Source: Chlorobiota bacterium
GTDB lineage: Bacteria > Bacteroidota > Bacteroidia > Bacteroidales > JAADGE01
Length of the DNA: 42,455 bases
Direction: 5' to 3'
Assembly: GCA_013153865.1 (NCBI GenBank)
Contig: JAADDR010000068.1
Span: forward strand, 1 to 42,455
The position numbers were made by a program, and so were the translations under genes. Numbering within the stretch: position 1 is the first letter of the stretch; the number at the start of each line of letters is the position of its first letter. The notes below the pieces were generated by a model. It did not search any database, had not been told where the DNA came from, and was given only the letters and a program-made list of their open reading frames with translations. Below, one piece after another: positions 18,724-26,614 of the stretch.

Positions 18724-19074
18724 ATGGCTAGAATTGCAGGTGTTGATATACCCGATAATAAAAGAGGCGAAATTGCTTTAACCTATATATACGGAATAGG
18801 TAAAACAACGGCACAAAAAATACTTGAAAAAGCTCAAGTCGATAAAAACATTAAAGTTAAAGACTGGACCGACGAGCAAAAAGGTAATATTCGTAATATT
18901 ATCGTTGATAATTATAAAATCGAAGGTGAATTAAGATCCGAAAAACAAATGAACATTAAAAGACTTCGCGACATAGGATCTTACAGAGGCATCAGACACA
19001 GAACCGGATTACCCGTTAGAGGTCAAAAAACAAAAAACAATGCCCGTACTCGAAAAATAAGAAGAGTATTTTAA
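18724..19074 (+). CDS. rpsM: 30S ribosomal protein S13
   Basis: S13 forms bridges to the large subunit head side, and its C-terminal tail reaches the P-site tRNA. The 116-residue protein has [25 protein letters not shown] and the conserved [24 protein letters not shown]. The tail stops soon after this (IRRVF). That is several residues shorter than in E. coli and, from memory, about ten shorter than in Bacteroides, so the basic tRNA-contact tail is reduced. Confidence 0.96.
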   Translation: MARIAGVDIPDNKRGEIALTYIYGIGKTTAQKILEKAQVDKNIKVKDWTDEQKGNIRNIIVDNYKIEGELRSEKQMNIKRLRDIGSYRGIRHRTGLPVRGQKTKNNARTRKIRRVF

Positions 19075-19106
19075 TTTAATTATGTTTATTATTTCTTTTA
19101 TATAAT

Positions 19107-19499
19107 ATGGCAAAGAAAAGTTCAAAACCGACGAAAAAAAGAAAAGTTATTGTTGAAGCTGCCGGACAGGCACACATACACTCGTCATTCAACAATATTA
19201 TAATTACCTTGTCAAACGCAACCGGACAAGTAATATCATGGTCTTCTGCCGGAAAAATGGGGTTTAGAGGTTCCAAAAAAAATACGCCTTATGCAGCACA
19301 AGTTGCAGCGGCGGAATGTGCTAAAACCGCACACGAATTAGGACTCCGACGAGTAAAAGTTTATGTCAAAGGTCCCGGTAACGGCAGAGAAGCTGCTATC
19401 AGAGCAATTCATGCCGCCGGAATTATGGTTACCGAAATTCAAGACGTAACACCTTTGCCGCATAACGGTTGCAGACCACCTAAAAGAAGAAGAGTTTAA
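19107..19499 (+). CDS. rpsK: 30S ribosomal protein S11
   Basis: S11 lies on the platform by the E-site mRNA. The 130-residue protein contains [44 protein letters not shown] and the C-terminal [18 protein letters not shown], both nearly invariant. The start at 19107 follows a 32-base AT-rich spacer. Confidence 0.98.
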   Translation: MAKKSSKPTKKRKVIVEAAGQAHIHSSFNNIIITLSNATGQVISWSSAGKMGFRGSKKNTPYAAQVAAAECAKTAHELGLRRVKVYVKGPGNGREAAIRAIHAAGIMVTEIQDVTPLPHNGCRPPKRRRV

Positions 19500-19526
19500 T
19501 TTTAATAATATTGAAAAGATAAAATA

Positions 19527-20132
19527 ATGGCAAGATACAGAGGTCCAAAAACAAAAATAGCCAGAAAACTCGGCTCTCCGATTTACGGTCCGGATAAAAC
19601 TTTCGAAAAGAAAAATTATCCGCCCGGACAACACGGAAACAGCAGACGCAGAAAAATTTCCGAATACGGAATCCAGCTAAAAGAAAAACAAAAAGCTCGT
19701 TTTACTTACGGATTGCTTGAAAAACAATTTTATAACACCTTTAAAAAAGCCGATGCAATTAAAGGTATTACGGGTGAAGTATTTTTACAACTCTTAGAAG
19801 CAAGATTGGATAACGTAGTATACAGAATGGGAATCGCTCCAACAAGAGCTGCCGCAAGACAACTCGTCTCTCACAGACACATTACCGTAAACGGAAATGT
19901 CGTTAATATTCCGTCGTTTCAAGTAAGTCCCGGAGACATTGTGGCTGTAAGAGAAAAATCAAAATCATTACAAGTAATTACCGACTCGCTTTCAAGAGGA
20001 GTACATACTAAATACTCTTGGATAGAATGGGACGAAAACCTTTTAGCCGGTAAATTTGTTAATATGCCCGAACGCGATGAGATTCCTGAAAATATCAGAG
20101 AACAATTAATTGTAGAATTGTATTCAAAATAG
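19527..20132 (+). CDS. rpsD: 30S ribosomal protein S4
   Basis: S4 starts 16S rRNA assembly and guards the mRNA entry. The 201-residue protein opens [16 protein letters not shown], continues with YPPGQHG, and has the S4 RNA-binding domain ([34 protein letters not shown]). It is the zinc-free form: no N-terminal cysteine cluster is present. It is followed after 20 bases by rpoA, the usual order in this phylum. Confidence 0.97.
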   Translation: MARYRGPKTKIARKLGSPIYGPDKTFEKKNYPPGQHGNSRRRKISEYGIQLKEKQKARFTYGLLEKQFYNTFKKADAIKGITGEVFLQLLEARLDNVVYRMGIAPTRAAARQLVSHRHITVNGNVVNIPSFQVSPGDIVAVREKSKSLQVITDSLSRGVHTKYSWIEWDENLLAGKFVNMPERDEIPENIREQLIVELYSK

Positions 20133-20152
20133 TAAATGTAATATATTTTTTT

Positions 20153-21145
20153 ATGGCTATTTTAGATTTTGTAAAACCGGATAAGGTTATAATGATTGAG
20201 CAGGATGATTTTTCCGGAAAATTCGAATTCCGTCCGCTTGAGCCCGGATACGGAATTACCGTAGGTAACGCTTTAAGAAGAATTTTACTGTCTTCTCTCG
20301 AAGGTTTTGCCGTAACAACACTAAAAATCGAAGGCGTTGACCACGAATTTTCAACCGTCTCAGGTGTTATCGAAGATGTTCCGAGAATCATTCTGAACCT
20401 TAAACAAATCAGATTTAAACAAATAACCGAAGGCGTCGATACAGAACGTTTCGTTGTCAATATTTCCGGTAAATCAAAATTCACTGCCGGGGACATTAAC
20501 AACTTCATGACTGACTTCGAAGTATTAAACCCTGACCTCGTTATTTGCAATATGGAAAAAGATGTCCGTTTGCAAATGGAACTCGTTATCGAAAAAGGAC
20601 GAGGATACGTCGGAGGAGAAGAACATGATATAGATACCTCGGAAATCGGATTGATTGCGGTTGACTCTATTTTTACCCCGATTAAAAACGTAAAATACAG
20701 TATCGAAAACTACAGAGTAGGGCAAAAAACCGATTACGAAAAATTAATCTTTGAGATTGATACGGACGGTTCCATTACCCCTAAAGATGCTTTAAAAGAA
20801 GCAGCTAAAATTTTGATACACCATTTTATGCTCTTTTCGGACGAAAAAATTACGCTCGACTCCGAAGAGAAAAAAGAAAACGAAGAATTCGACGAAGAAA
20901 TACTGCATATGCGTCAGCAGCTTAAAACCCAACTCGTTGATCTCGACCTCTCGGTCAGAGCTCTTAATTGCTTAAAAGCAGCGGATGTTGACACTCTCGG
21001 AGAACTTGTGGTATATAATAAAAACGACCTCTTAAAATTCAGAAACTTCGGAAAAAAATCTTTAACCGAAATAGAAGAATTACTCGAAAACAGAGGTCTG
21101 TCTTTCGGAATGGACGTTAGTAAATATAAATTAGATAAGGAATAA
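20153..21145 (+). CDS. rpoA: DNA-directed RNA polymerase alpha subunit
   Basis: The 330-residue alpha subunit, whose dimer nucleates core RNA polymerase. The N-terminal assembly domain includes [25 protein letters not shown] (residues about 25-49). The C-terminal domain, which contacts UP elements and activators, is present: [23 protein letters not shown] and [21 protein letters not shown] (about 262-324). An acidic linker ([12 protein letters not shown]) joins the two. rplQ follows after 4 bases. Confidence 0.98.
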   Translation: MAILDFVKPDKVIMIEQDDFSGKFEFRPLEPGYGITVGNALRRILLSSLEGFAVTTLKIEGVDHEFSTVSGVIEDVPRIILNLKQIRFKQITEGVDTERFVVNISGKSKFTAGDINNFMTDFEVLNPDLVICNMEKDVRLQMELVIEKGRGYVGGEEHDIDTSEIGLIAVDSIFTPIKNVKYSIENYRVGQKTDYEKLIFEIDTDGSITPKDALKEAAKILIHHFMLFSDEKITLDSEEKKENEEFDEEILHMRQQLKTQLVDLDLSVRALNCLKAADVDTLGELVVYNKNDLLKFRNFGKKSLTEIEELLENRGLSFGMDVSKYKLDKE

Positions 21146-21149
21146 AGAA

Positions 21150-21722
21150 ATGAGACACAGGAAGAAATTCAATCATTTAGGCAGAAAAAAAGCGCACAGA
21201 GAAGCTATGTTGTCGAATATGGCAATATCTTTAATCGAACATAAAAGAATCAGAACTACCGTTGCTAAAGCCAAAGCATTAAGAAGTTTTGTAGAACCTT
21301 TAATAAACCGTTCTAAAGAAGATACTACGCATTCGCGAAGAATGGTTTTTAAGAAATTGCAAAACAAACATGCCGTAAACGAGCTGTTTAGAGAAATTTC
21401 GCAAAAAGTAGCGGAAAGAGAAGGCGGTTACACACGTATTCTCAAAACAGGAAACCGACTCGGTGATAATGCCGAAATGTGTATTATCGAATTGGTGGAC
21501 TATAACGAAAATTATTTCTCCGACAAAGCAGTTCAATCAAAACGTAAAAGAACAAGAAGAGGTAAATCCAAATCGACAACTTCGGAAAAAACAGCAGCCG
21601 AAGAAACTCAAAAAACTGAAACTGTTGCCGAAAGTGCTGAAGCAGACAATGTTGAAAATAAAACAGAAAATAATACCGAGAAAGAAACAGACGACAACAA
21701 AAAAGAAGATAACGATAAATAG
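21150..21722 (+). CDS. rplQ: 50S ribosomal protein L17 with acidic C-terminal extension
   Basis: L17 sits at the tunnel exit side of the large subunit. The core (residues 1 to about 130) has [25 protein letters not shown] and the C-terminal [24 protein letters not shown]. It is followed by a low-complexity tail of about 55 residues, basic at first ([11 protein letters not shown]) and then rich in Glu, Thr, Asn, Lys and Asp. Such tails are common on L17 in Bacteroidota. It is the last gene of the superoperon and is followed by a strong terminator. Confidence 0.96.
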   Translation: MRHRKKFNHLGRKKAHREAMLSNMAISLIEHKRIRTTVAKAKALRSFVEPLINRSKEDTTHSRRMVFKKLQNKHAVNELFREISQKVAEREGGYTRILKTGNRLGDNAEMCIIELVDYNENYFSDKAVQSKRKRTRRGKSKSTTSEKTAAEETQKTETVAESAEADNVENKTENNTEKETDDNKKEDNDK

Positions 21723-21745
21723 ATATTATTCGTAAAAAATCCTTA

Positions 21746-21776
21746 AAAGAGCATTCAAAAGAGTGCTCTTTTTTTT
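21746..21776 (+). terminator. Rho-independent terminator of the ribosomal superoperon
   Basis: An 11-bp stem (AAAGAGCATTC with GAGTGCTCTTT, one G-U pair) and a 4-base AAAA loop are followed by a run of eight T. It lies 23 bases after rplQ. Its T-run overlaps the -7 box of the next gene. Confidence 0.9.
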
Positions 21777-21783
21777 ATTTTTG
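21776..21783 (+). promoter_or_regulatory. -7 promoter box of the downstream T9SS cargo gene
   Basis: TATTTTTG matches TAnnTTTG and lies 14 bases before the ATG at 21798. No good TTTG element is found 19-21 bases upstream, where the terminator stem lies. The promoter is therefore less certain and may be weak or activator-dependent. Confidence 0.45.
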
Positions 21784-21797
21784 TAAAAAATCATAAA

Positions 21798-23279
21798 ATG
21801 AAAAATATAACGGTCTTAATATTTTCGGTAATATTCTCGGTTTTACATATATCGGCGCAAAAAAAAATCGCTCCCGAGAACAAATCATCCGGAAAAAACA
21901 TAAAAAAATCCGTTATTAATAAATCTGCAAAATATTTTTCCGTTACCCACTCGGCTTCTTTCGATATAGAAAATGATAATACACCTTTGTGCGGTTTAGG
22001 CGGGCAATATCATTACGAAAATTCTTATTATTTGGTTTACGATTTAAAAAACGATTTCAACATAAACGGAGATTGGATAATACAACGTGTTGATGTTGCA
22101 ATAGAATACGCATCTGCCGGAAACGGTTACGACCAACCTCTTGAAATTAAACTTTGGGTTATGTCCGAATACGACCATACTCAAATAATTACCGAAGACC
22201 TGACGTTGTTGGTTTCCGACACGTTTCAAGTACTCGACACAGAATCGGGCACTCTTAAAACAACAGACTTTTCGCCCGGATATACGGTTGCAGAAGATAA
22301 AGTCTTAGTCGTAGAATTTTTATTACCCGACGGACAAGAAAACGAAAACTTATTGTATCTCGGCTCTAACGACAGTCGCATATCCGACTCCACATACATA
22401 AGAGCCCCTCATTGTTATATTTATGAACCTGCAAACGTTTCAGAGATATTATCGTCAGACTGTATGATTATAGCAAGAATTTACGGCGAATACGCATCAC
22501 CCGATCCGCAAATACAATCTTTTACTATACCGGGACAAATTGCAAATACCGAAATACTAAACGAACCCGATTATACCGTTAAAGTCGTTATGCCGGCTGA
22601 TACATCGCTCGAAGCTCTTGCTCCTGTAATACAAATTCCCGCAGGATTTCGCATAACCCCGGAATCGGGCGATACCGTTGACTTCTCGCAAGGCAGCGTA
22701 ACTTATACCGTTGATAATAACTTCTCTAAAGTCTCGCAATCGTGGGAAGTCTCGGCAATAAATGCAGGACCGGATATTATCGGAGCCGGAATTTCCGGTC
22801 AAAACGGAGATGTTTCTGTCAGCGGAGAACCTGATTACACGGTAACGATTCCGGTTGTCGAAGGAACCGATTTAACGGCTTTGGCTCCTTCAATTTACGT
22901 TTACGAAGGTTTTACGGTTAATCCGGAATCGGGCAGTGTGCAGGATTTTTCGAGCGGACCCGTAACATATACCGTTTCGCACGAAACTTTGCCTCTCTCG
23001 CGTAACTGGAGTGTATCGGTTATAGAAACGGAAGAAATAGCGGAAGTAAAAGATATTAAAAATTCTCGTATTACGATTTTTCCTAACCCCGCCGACGAAT
23101 ATATATTTGCGAAAGGCAGTAATATTATAAAAATGACTTTGTTTGACGCTGCCGGAAAAATAATCTCGGAAGAACAAGGAGAAAAACTTTGCACGCAAAA
23201 TATCCCTGAAGGATTTTACTTTCTCGAAATAACCGGATACGAATATTCTGCTGTTAAAAAAGTTATCATAAAACATTAA
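21798..23279 (+). CDS. Secreted T9SS cargo protein with two tandem beta-sandwich repeats
   Basis: A 493-residue protein of unknown function. It has a signal peptide (residues 1 to about 20, ending HISA-Q), an N-terminal domain of about 210 residues, and two homologous repeats (about 237-321 and 325-409). Each repeat has the order EPDYTV, ALAP, PESG, VTYTV, W-x-V, resembling DUF5018-type bacterial Ig-like modules. A type A T9SS sorting domain (about 424-493) completes it: IFPNPADEY, FDAAGK, GFYFLEI and a basic end. The Sec pathway would take it to the periplasm and the T9SS across the outer membrane, with the sorting domain removed. The Cys64/Cys206/Cys222 pattern suggests possible disulfides. 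Its 3' end overlaps the convergent glycosyltransferase gene by 14 bases. Confidence 0.85.
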   Translation: MKNITVLIFSVIFSVLHISAQKKIAPENKSSGKNIKKSVINKSAKYFSVTHSASFDIENDNTPLCGLGGQYHYENSYYLVYDLKNDFNINGDWIIQRVDVAIEYASAGNGYDQPLEIKLWVMSEYDHTQIITEDLTLLVSDTFQVLDTESGTLKTTDFSPGYTVAEDKVLVVEFLLPDGQENENLLYLGSNDSRISDSTYIRAPHCYIYEPANVSEILSSDCMIIARIYGEYASPDPQIQSFTIPGQIANTEILNEPDYTVKVVMPADTSLEALAPVIQIPAGFRITPESGDTVDFSQGSVTYTVDNNFSKVSQSWEVSAINAGPDIIGAGISGQNGDVSVSGEPDYTVTIPVVEGTDLTALAPSIYVYEGFTVNPESGSVQDFSSGPVTYTVSHETLPLSRNWSVSVIETEEIAEVKDIKNSRITIFPNPADEYIFAKGSNIIKMTLFDAAGKIISEEQGEKLCTQNIPEGFYFLEITGYEYSAVKKVIIKH

Positions 23280-24384
23280 CTCTTCCGTTTTTTAAAATTC
23301 CCGTAACACCGGTTACAATAATGTAAAGAGGATATATTAAAGCCGTTAAGGGTATGAATTTCAGTAACTTTTTTTCTCCGAAATCGTTTGCGGTAAGCAC
23401 GAGAAGTATGCTGTCCGGTATAAATTTTATGAAAAATAAAGATAAAGGAATGCCGAAACCTAAATAACCGTAAATTGCGGCAAAAAAACTTACAACCAAT
23501 ACAAAATTTGCCGATAAAACCGTAACAGCCGTAAATATGGTATCAAAATCCGTATAAGAATTACTTTTTGATGCCCATCTTATACGTTGTTTCAAAAATG
23601 ATTTTAAACTTTTTTCGGCTTCAGTATATACTGCGGCATCTGCGGATTTAAGATAAAATATCCCTTCGGGATATATTTTTTTTATTTTATGAAGCAAAAA
23701 AACATCATCCCCCGATTCTTCTGCGGAGTTAAGAGCATCATCAAAATCAAAAAAAACTTTTTTCTCGTATGCAAGATTGGCACCGTTGCACATAACCGGA
23801 TGCCTTATACCGAAAGCTCCGGCCGTTGCTCCGGTTAAACTCAAAAATTCCGTTGCCTGTAAATTCTCGAATAAATTACTTCCGGTCATAATAACCGGTG
23901 CCGCTATCATTTTTGCATTATGTTTAAGATAAAAACAGTAAATTGTTTCAAGCCATTTATGAGGATGTGTGCAATCGGCATCGCTCGTTACTATTAGCTC
24001 GTTGGCGGAAATTTTTATCCCTGAAATTAAAGCGTTTTTTTTACCTTTAAGATTATCCGGTAAACATACAAGTCTGAAGTTTTCGGTATCTTTTATTAAG
24101 TTTCTTGCTGTTTCCGGCGAATTGTCATGCGAATGATCATTCACTAAGATAACTTCAAATAAATCGTTTTCGAGACTTTGTTTCTTTAAACTGTCTATTA
24201 ATAAAGGTAAATTCTTTTCCTCATTCTTAAAAGGAATGATAAGAGATATTTTTATTGCCGAACTGTTCGGTTTAAATATTTCCGGATTAAAAACAGGAAT
24301 TTTTAAAAAACCGACAATAAAACATATCGTCAGTATAAAATATATCGACAAAATAATGTAGAAAAAAACGATAATAAAATTCAT
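23266..24384 (-). CDS. Membrane-anchored family 2 glycosyltransferase
   Basis: A 372-residue GT2 (GT-A fold) enzyme. An N-terminal transmembrane helix (about 4-27) precedes the catalytic domain starting ISLIIPFKNEE (46-56). Sugar-nucleotide and metal motifs are present: VNDHSHD (81-87), SDADC with the DxD-type 135-137, ESGDD (223-227) and the processive-type QRIRW (266-270). Three or so hydrophobic helices close the protein (about 282-365). This layout resembles enzymes that transfer sugars at the cytoplasmic face to lipid or growing polysaccharide. The acceptor is unknown. It follows the SiaC-family gene by 67 bases on the same strand and may be co-transcribed with it. Confidence 0.88.
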   Translation of the reverse strand: MNFIIVFFYIILSIYFILTICFIVGFLKIPVFNPEIFKPNSSAIKISLIIPFKNEEKNLPLLIDSLKKQSLENDLFEVILVNDHSHDNSPETARNLIKDTENFRLVCLPDNLKGKKNALISGIKISANELIVTSDADCTHPHKWLETIYCFYLKHNAKMIAAPVIMTGSNLFENLQATEFLSLTGATAGAFGIRHPVMCNGANLAYEKKVFFDFDDALNSAEESGDDVFLLHKIKKIYPEGIFYLKSADAAVYTEAEKSLKSFLKQRIRWASKSNSYTDFDTIFTAVTVLSANFVLVVSFFAAIYGYLGFGIPLSLFFIKFIPDSILLVLTANDFGEKKLLKFIPLTALIYPLYIIVTGVTGILKNGRVNVL

Positions 24385-24451
24385 TTACGGAAAAGTCTTG
24401 TCTTCAACTTACCTTTTAATTAAAAAGAAAAACCTTACCCGAAAATCAGAA

Positions 24452-24820
24452 CTAAAATCGCTGAATCATATTAAAAGGCACTAAACTTATATCTTTAAGA
24501 TCTTCGCCTATTTCAATAATATCGGCATCTTCGCCCGGACTTATCCAAGTAATGCTTATTTTCTCGTTTTCCTTATAAAAACGATTTAGTGTTTCAATAA
24601 TTCTTATAATACCTTTTAGCGATGCACTGCTTATCATTTCGAATTGAAATTCAAAATTCATTTTGCATTTTATATCAGGCACATTTTCTTCAATCCAGTC
24701 TATAATTTTATTATATACGTCATCGATTAAAACCGAATACGATTTTCCGCTTATTGAAAACTTACAATCTACCTTAGAAAGTATAATCTCCGGAGTGTCT
24801 TTTTCTGCTTTTATTATCAT
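24452..24820 (-). CDS. SiaC-family (DUF1987) regulatory phosphoprotein
   Basis: With the ATG at 24820 this is a 122-residue protein matching the SiaC/DUF1987 family. It has FSISGKSYSVLIDDVYNKIIDWIEE (21-45), a FEFQFEMISSASLKGIIRIIETLNRF segment (57-81), and the end WISPGEDADIIEIGEDLKDISLVPFNMI. In Pseudomonas, SiaC is an anti-sigma-antagonist-like partner switched by phosphorylation of a Thr; here Ser64/Ser65 lie at that position. The start at 24913 would add 31 non-conserved residues and lies upstream of a very good promoter (24846-24876), so the shorter form is preferred. No SiaA phosphatase or SiaB kinase partner is in the window. Confidence 0.82.
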   Translation of the reverse strand: MIIKAEKDTPEIILSKVDCKFSISGKSYSVLIDDVYNKIIDWIEENVPDIKCKMNFEFQFEMISSASLKGIIRIIETLNRFYKENEKISITWISPGEDADIIEIGEDLKDISLVPFNMIQRF

Positions 24821-24845
24821 CGGATTAGTGTTTTTAAAATTTTTG

Positions 24846-24876
24846 CAAACATAAATATTAAAACTAAGATTACAAA
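24846..24876 (-). promoter_or_regulatory. Promoter of the SiaC-family gene
   Basis: On the minus strand this is TTTG (24876-24873), exactly 19 bases, then TATGTTTG (24853-24846), a full match to both Bacteroidota elements. Transcription would start near 24840, about 20 bases before the ATG at 24820. Confidence 0.75.
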
Positions 24877-24942
24877 ATACATTATTTAGCTTCCGTATGT
24901 TGATATTTATCAAAAAAAAAATATTTTTGCAACAATATTTTT

Positions 24943-24950
24943 TAACTTTG
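24943..24950 (+). promoter_or_regulatory. -7 promoter box of the beta-helix T9SS gene
   Basis: TAACTTTG matches TAnnTTTG and lies 49 bases before the ATG at 25000. A second match, TATTTTTG, is at 24922-24929. Neither has a TTTG at the ideal distance, so which one is used is open. Confidence 0.4.
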
Positions 24951-24999
24951 TTTATTAATAACCGATATCTTTATTTGTAAAACTTTAAAAATTTTTATT

Positions 25000-26529
25000 A
25001 TGAAAAAATTGTTACTCTTTTTATCCTTTGTTTCAACCGGTTTTATAACAATGTCACAAAACATTACGGTTAGTGATTCAATTAAAACAAATACCGTTTG
25101 GGAAGCCGATACGGTTTTTGTAGATACATGTATTGTAATTGCAGACGATGTTTCGCTGGCAATTGACCCCGGTGTTGTAGTGGCTTTCGACAGTGCCGCT
25201 TGTTTAAAAGTGAACGGAACGCTTATTGCCGCCGGTACGGAAGACAATCATATTATTTTTACGTCTGTTGATACTACCGGATACGGCAATTTAGATCATG
25301 ACGGATGGTCGGGTATTTATTTTGACAATACAGGAGGCAGTATGACGGATAACCAAGCTTCGATTATTGATTACAGCGAATTTTATTACTCAAGAAATAC
25401 GATGTATGAACAAGGAGTCGTAAGTGTATTGGATTTTTCAAATCTGACGGTTTCAAATTCTTTGTTTAAATATAATTATGCTTATACATGTATAAATCTT
25501 GCCGACTCTTCCGAAGTTAAAATAATAAACAATGTTTTTGACGGCAATACTACCACCGTGGGAGCAATTTCATTAGGATGCAGTACTGACGGTCAACAGG
25601 CAACCCCCTTAATTAAAAATAACTTGGTAATGAACAATACGGGAGAATGGTGTGCGGGTATAAAAATATCAGGGTATTTTACTCCTGTTGTTGACGGAAA
25701 TAAAATATTTGCAAATGATTGTTCTGACGGTGATGCCGGAGGATTAATGGTAAGCGGATACAGTAATCCGGTTATAGTTAATAATGTTATAGCATACAAC
25801 CATGCCGAAAACGGAGGAGGTGTTTTTGTGAAATATTTTACAAATCCGGTATTTGTTAATAATGTAATAGCTTATAATACGGCTGACGAAAACGGCGGAG
25901 GTATTGCCAACGGATGCTCTACGGACAGCGTTCTTTACATAAATAATATAATATACGGAAATACGGCTGTTAACGGAAATCAAATGTATATTAACGATGA
26001 TGACTGTTCTCTATATAAATTTTATTATAATGATATTGAAGGAGGTTTAGACGATGTCTATTTCGAAGATGATAATACTGTTGAATTCGGAACGGGAAAT
26101 ATTGACGAAGATCCTATGTTCGTTGATGCAGTAAACTTTGATTTTTCTTTAGACTGTAATTCCGGCTGTATTGATGCCGGAAAAGATACTACGGATTATA
26201 TGCCCGAATTTGATATTCTCGGAAATAACCGTAATGAAGGTATTACTGATATGGGAGCATACGAAATGCAATGCAACTCTTTTGTGGATAAATATGTATC
26301 CGATAATGTAATATCCGTATCGCCTAATCCTTCTTCCGGATATTTAATTATCAGTAATGCCGGCGGATTTGATTTAAAAATTACCGATTTAACGGGAAAA
26401 ACGGTTTTAAAAGATAAAATTGTTCGTGATATATACGAAATTAATATCGAAAATAATAAATCCGGAATATATTTTCTTCATTTTTCCGACGGAAATAATG
26501 AATATTCCAAAAAGTTGATTTTAAAATAG
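25000..26529 (+). CDS. Secreted right-handed beta-helix protein with T9SS sorting domain
   Basis: A 509-residue extracellular protein. A signal peptide (1 to about 20, ending FITMSQ) is followed by a parallel beta-helix of many short Asn/Val-rich turns such as NPVIVNNVIAYNHAENGGGVF and NPVFVNNVIAYNTADENGGGI (about 240-300). A closing segment (about 360-425) has the DEDPMFVD, CIDAGKDT and DMGAYE words common in choice-of-anchor Q-type beta-helix proteins. The type A T9SS domain (about 437-509) has VSPNPSSGYL, ITDLTGK and GIYFLHF. Beta-helices of this kind often bind or cleave polysaccharides; no catalytic residues could be assigned. It is followed by a strong terminator. Confidence 0.87.
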   Translation: MKKLLLFLSFVSTGFITMSQNITVSDSIKTNTVWEADTVFVDTCIVIADDVSLAIDPGVVVAFDSAACLKVNGTLIAAGTEDNHIIFTSVDTTGYGNLDHDGWSGIYFDNTGGSMTDNQASIIDYSEFYYSRNTMYEQGVVSVLDFSNLTVSNSLFKYNYAYTCINLADSSEVKIINNVFDGNTTTVGAISLGCSTDGQQATPLIKNNLVMNNTGEWCAGIKISGYFTPVVDGNKIFANDCSDGDAGGLMVSGYSNPVIVNNVIAYNHAENGGGVFVKYFTNPVFVNNVIAYNTADENGGGIANGCSTDSVLYINNIIYGNTAVNGNQMYINDDDCSLYKFYYNDIEGGLDDVYFEDDNTVEFGTGNIDEDPMFVDAVNFDFSLDCNSGCIDAGKDTTDYMPEFDILGNNRNEGITDMGAYEMQCNSFVDKYVSDNVISVSPNPSSGYLIISNAGGFDLKITDLTGKTVLKDKIVRDIYEINIENNKSGIYFLHFSDGNNEYSKKLILK

Positions 26530-26545
26530 ATATGTGTATATAAAT

Positions 26546-26576
26546 AAAAAAGTCCGGCTTCAAACCGGACTTTTTT
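26546..26576. terminator. Bidirectional Rho-independent terminator
   Basis: A perfect 12-bp inverted repeat, AAAAAAGTCCGG / CCGGACTTTTTT, surrounds a 7-base loop. It lies between the convergent beta-helix gene (plus) and DUF4388 gene (minus) and can end both transcripts because U-runs arise in either direction. Confidence 0.92.
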
Positions 26577-26614
26577 ATTCCTGCAGCAAACTTAAAATTT
26601 AATCCGCAGTTTAT

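Noticed and set aside
21540-21722. Acidic low-complexity tail of L17 considered as a novel fusion
   Set aside because: Comparable Lys/Glu/Ala/Thr-rich tails are common on L17 in this phylum.
22890-23276. Overlapping minus-strand frames inside the T9SS cargo gene
   Set aside because: The plus-strand frame has a signal peptide, repeats and a sorting domain; the antisense frames have none.
24821-24913. N-terminal extension of the SiaC-family protein from the ATG at 24913
   Set aside because: A full-match promoter lies within it, and the extra 31 residues are unlike the family.
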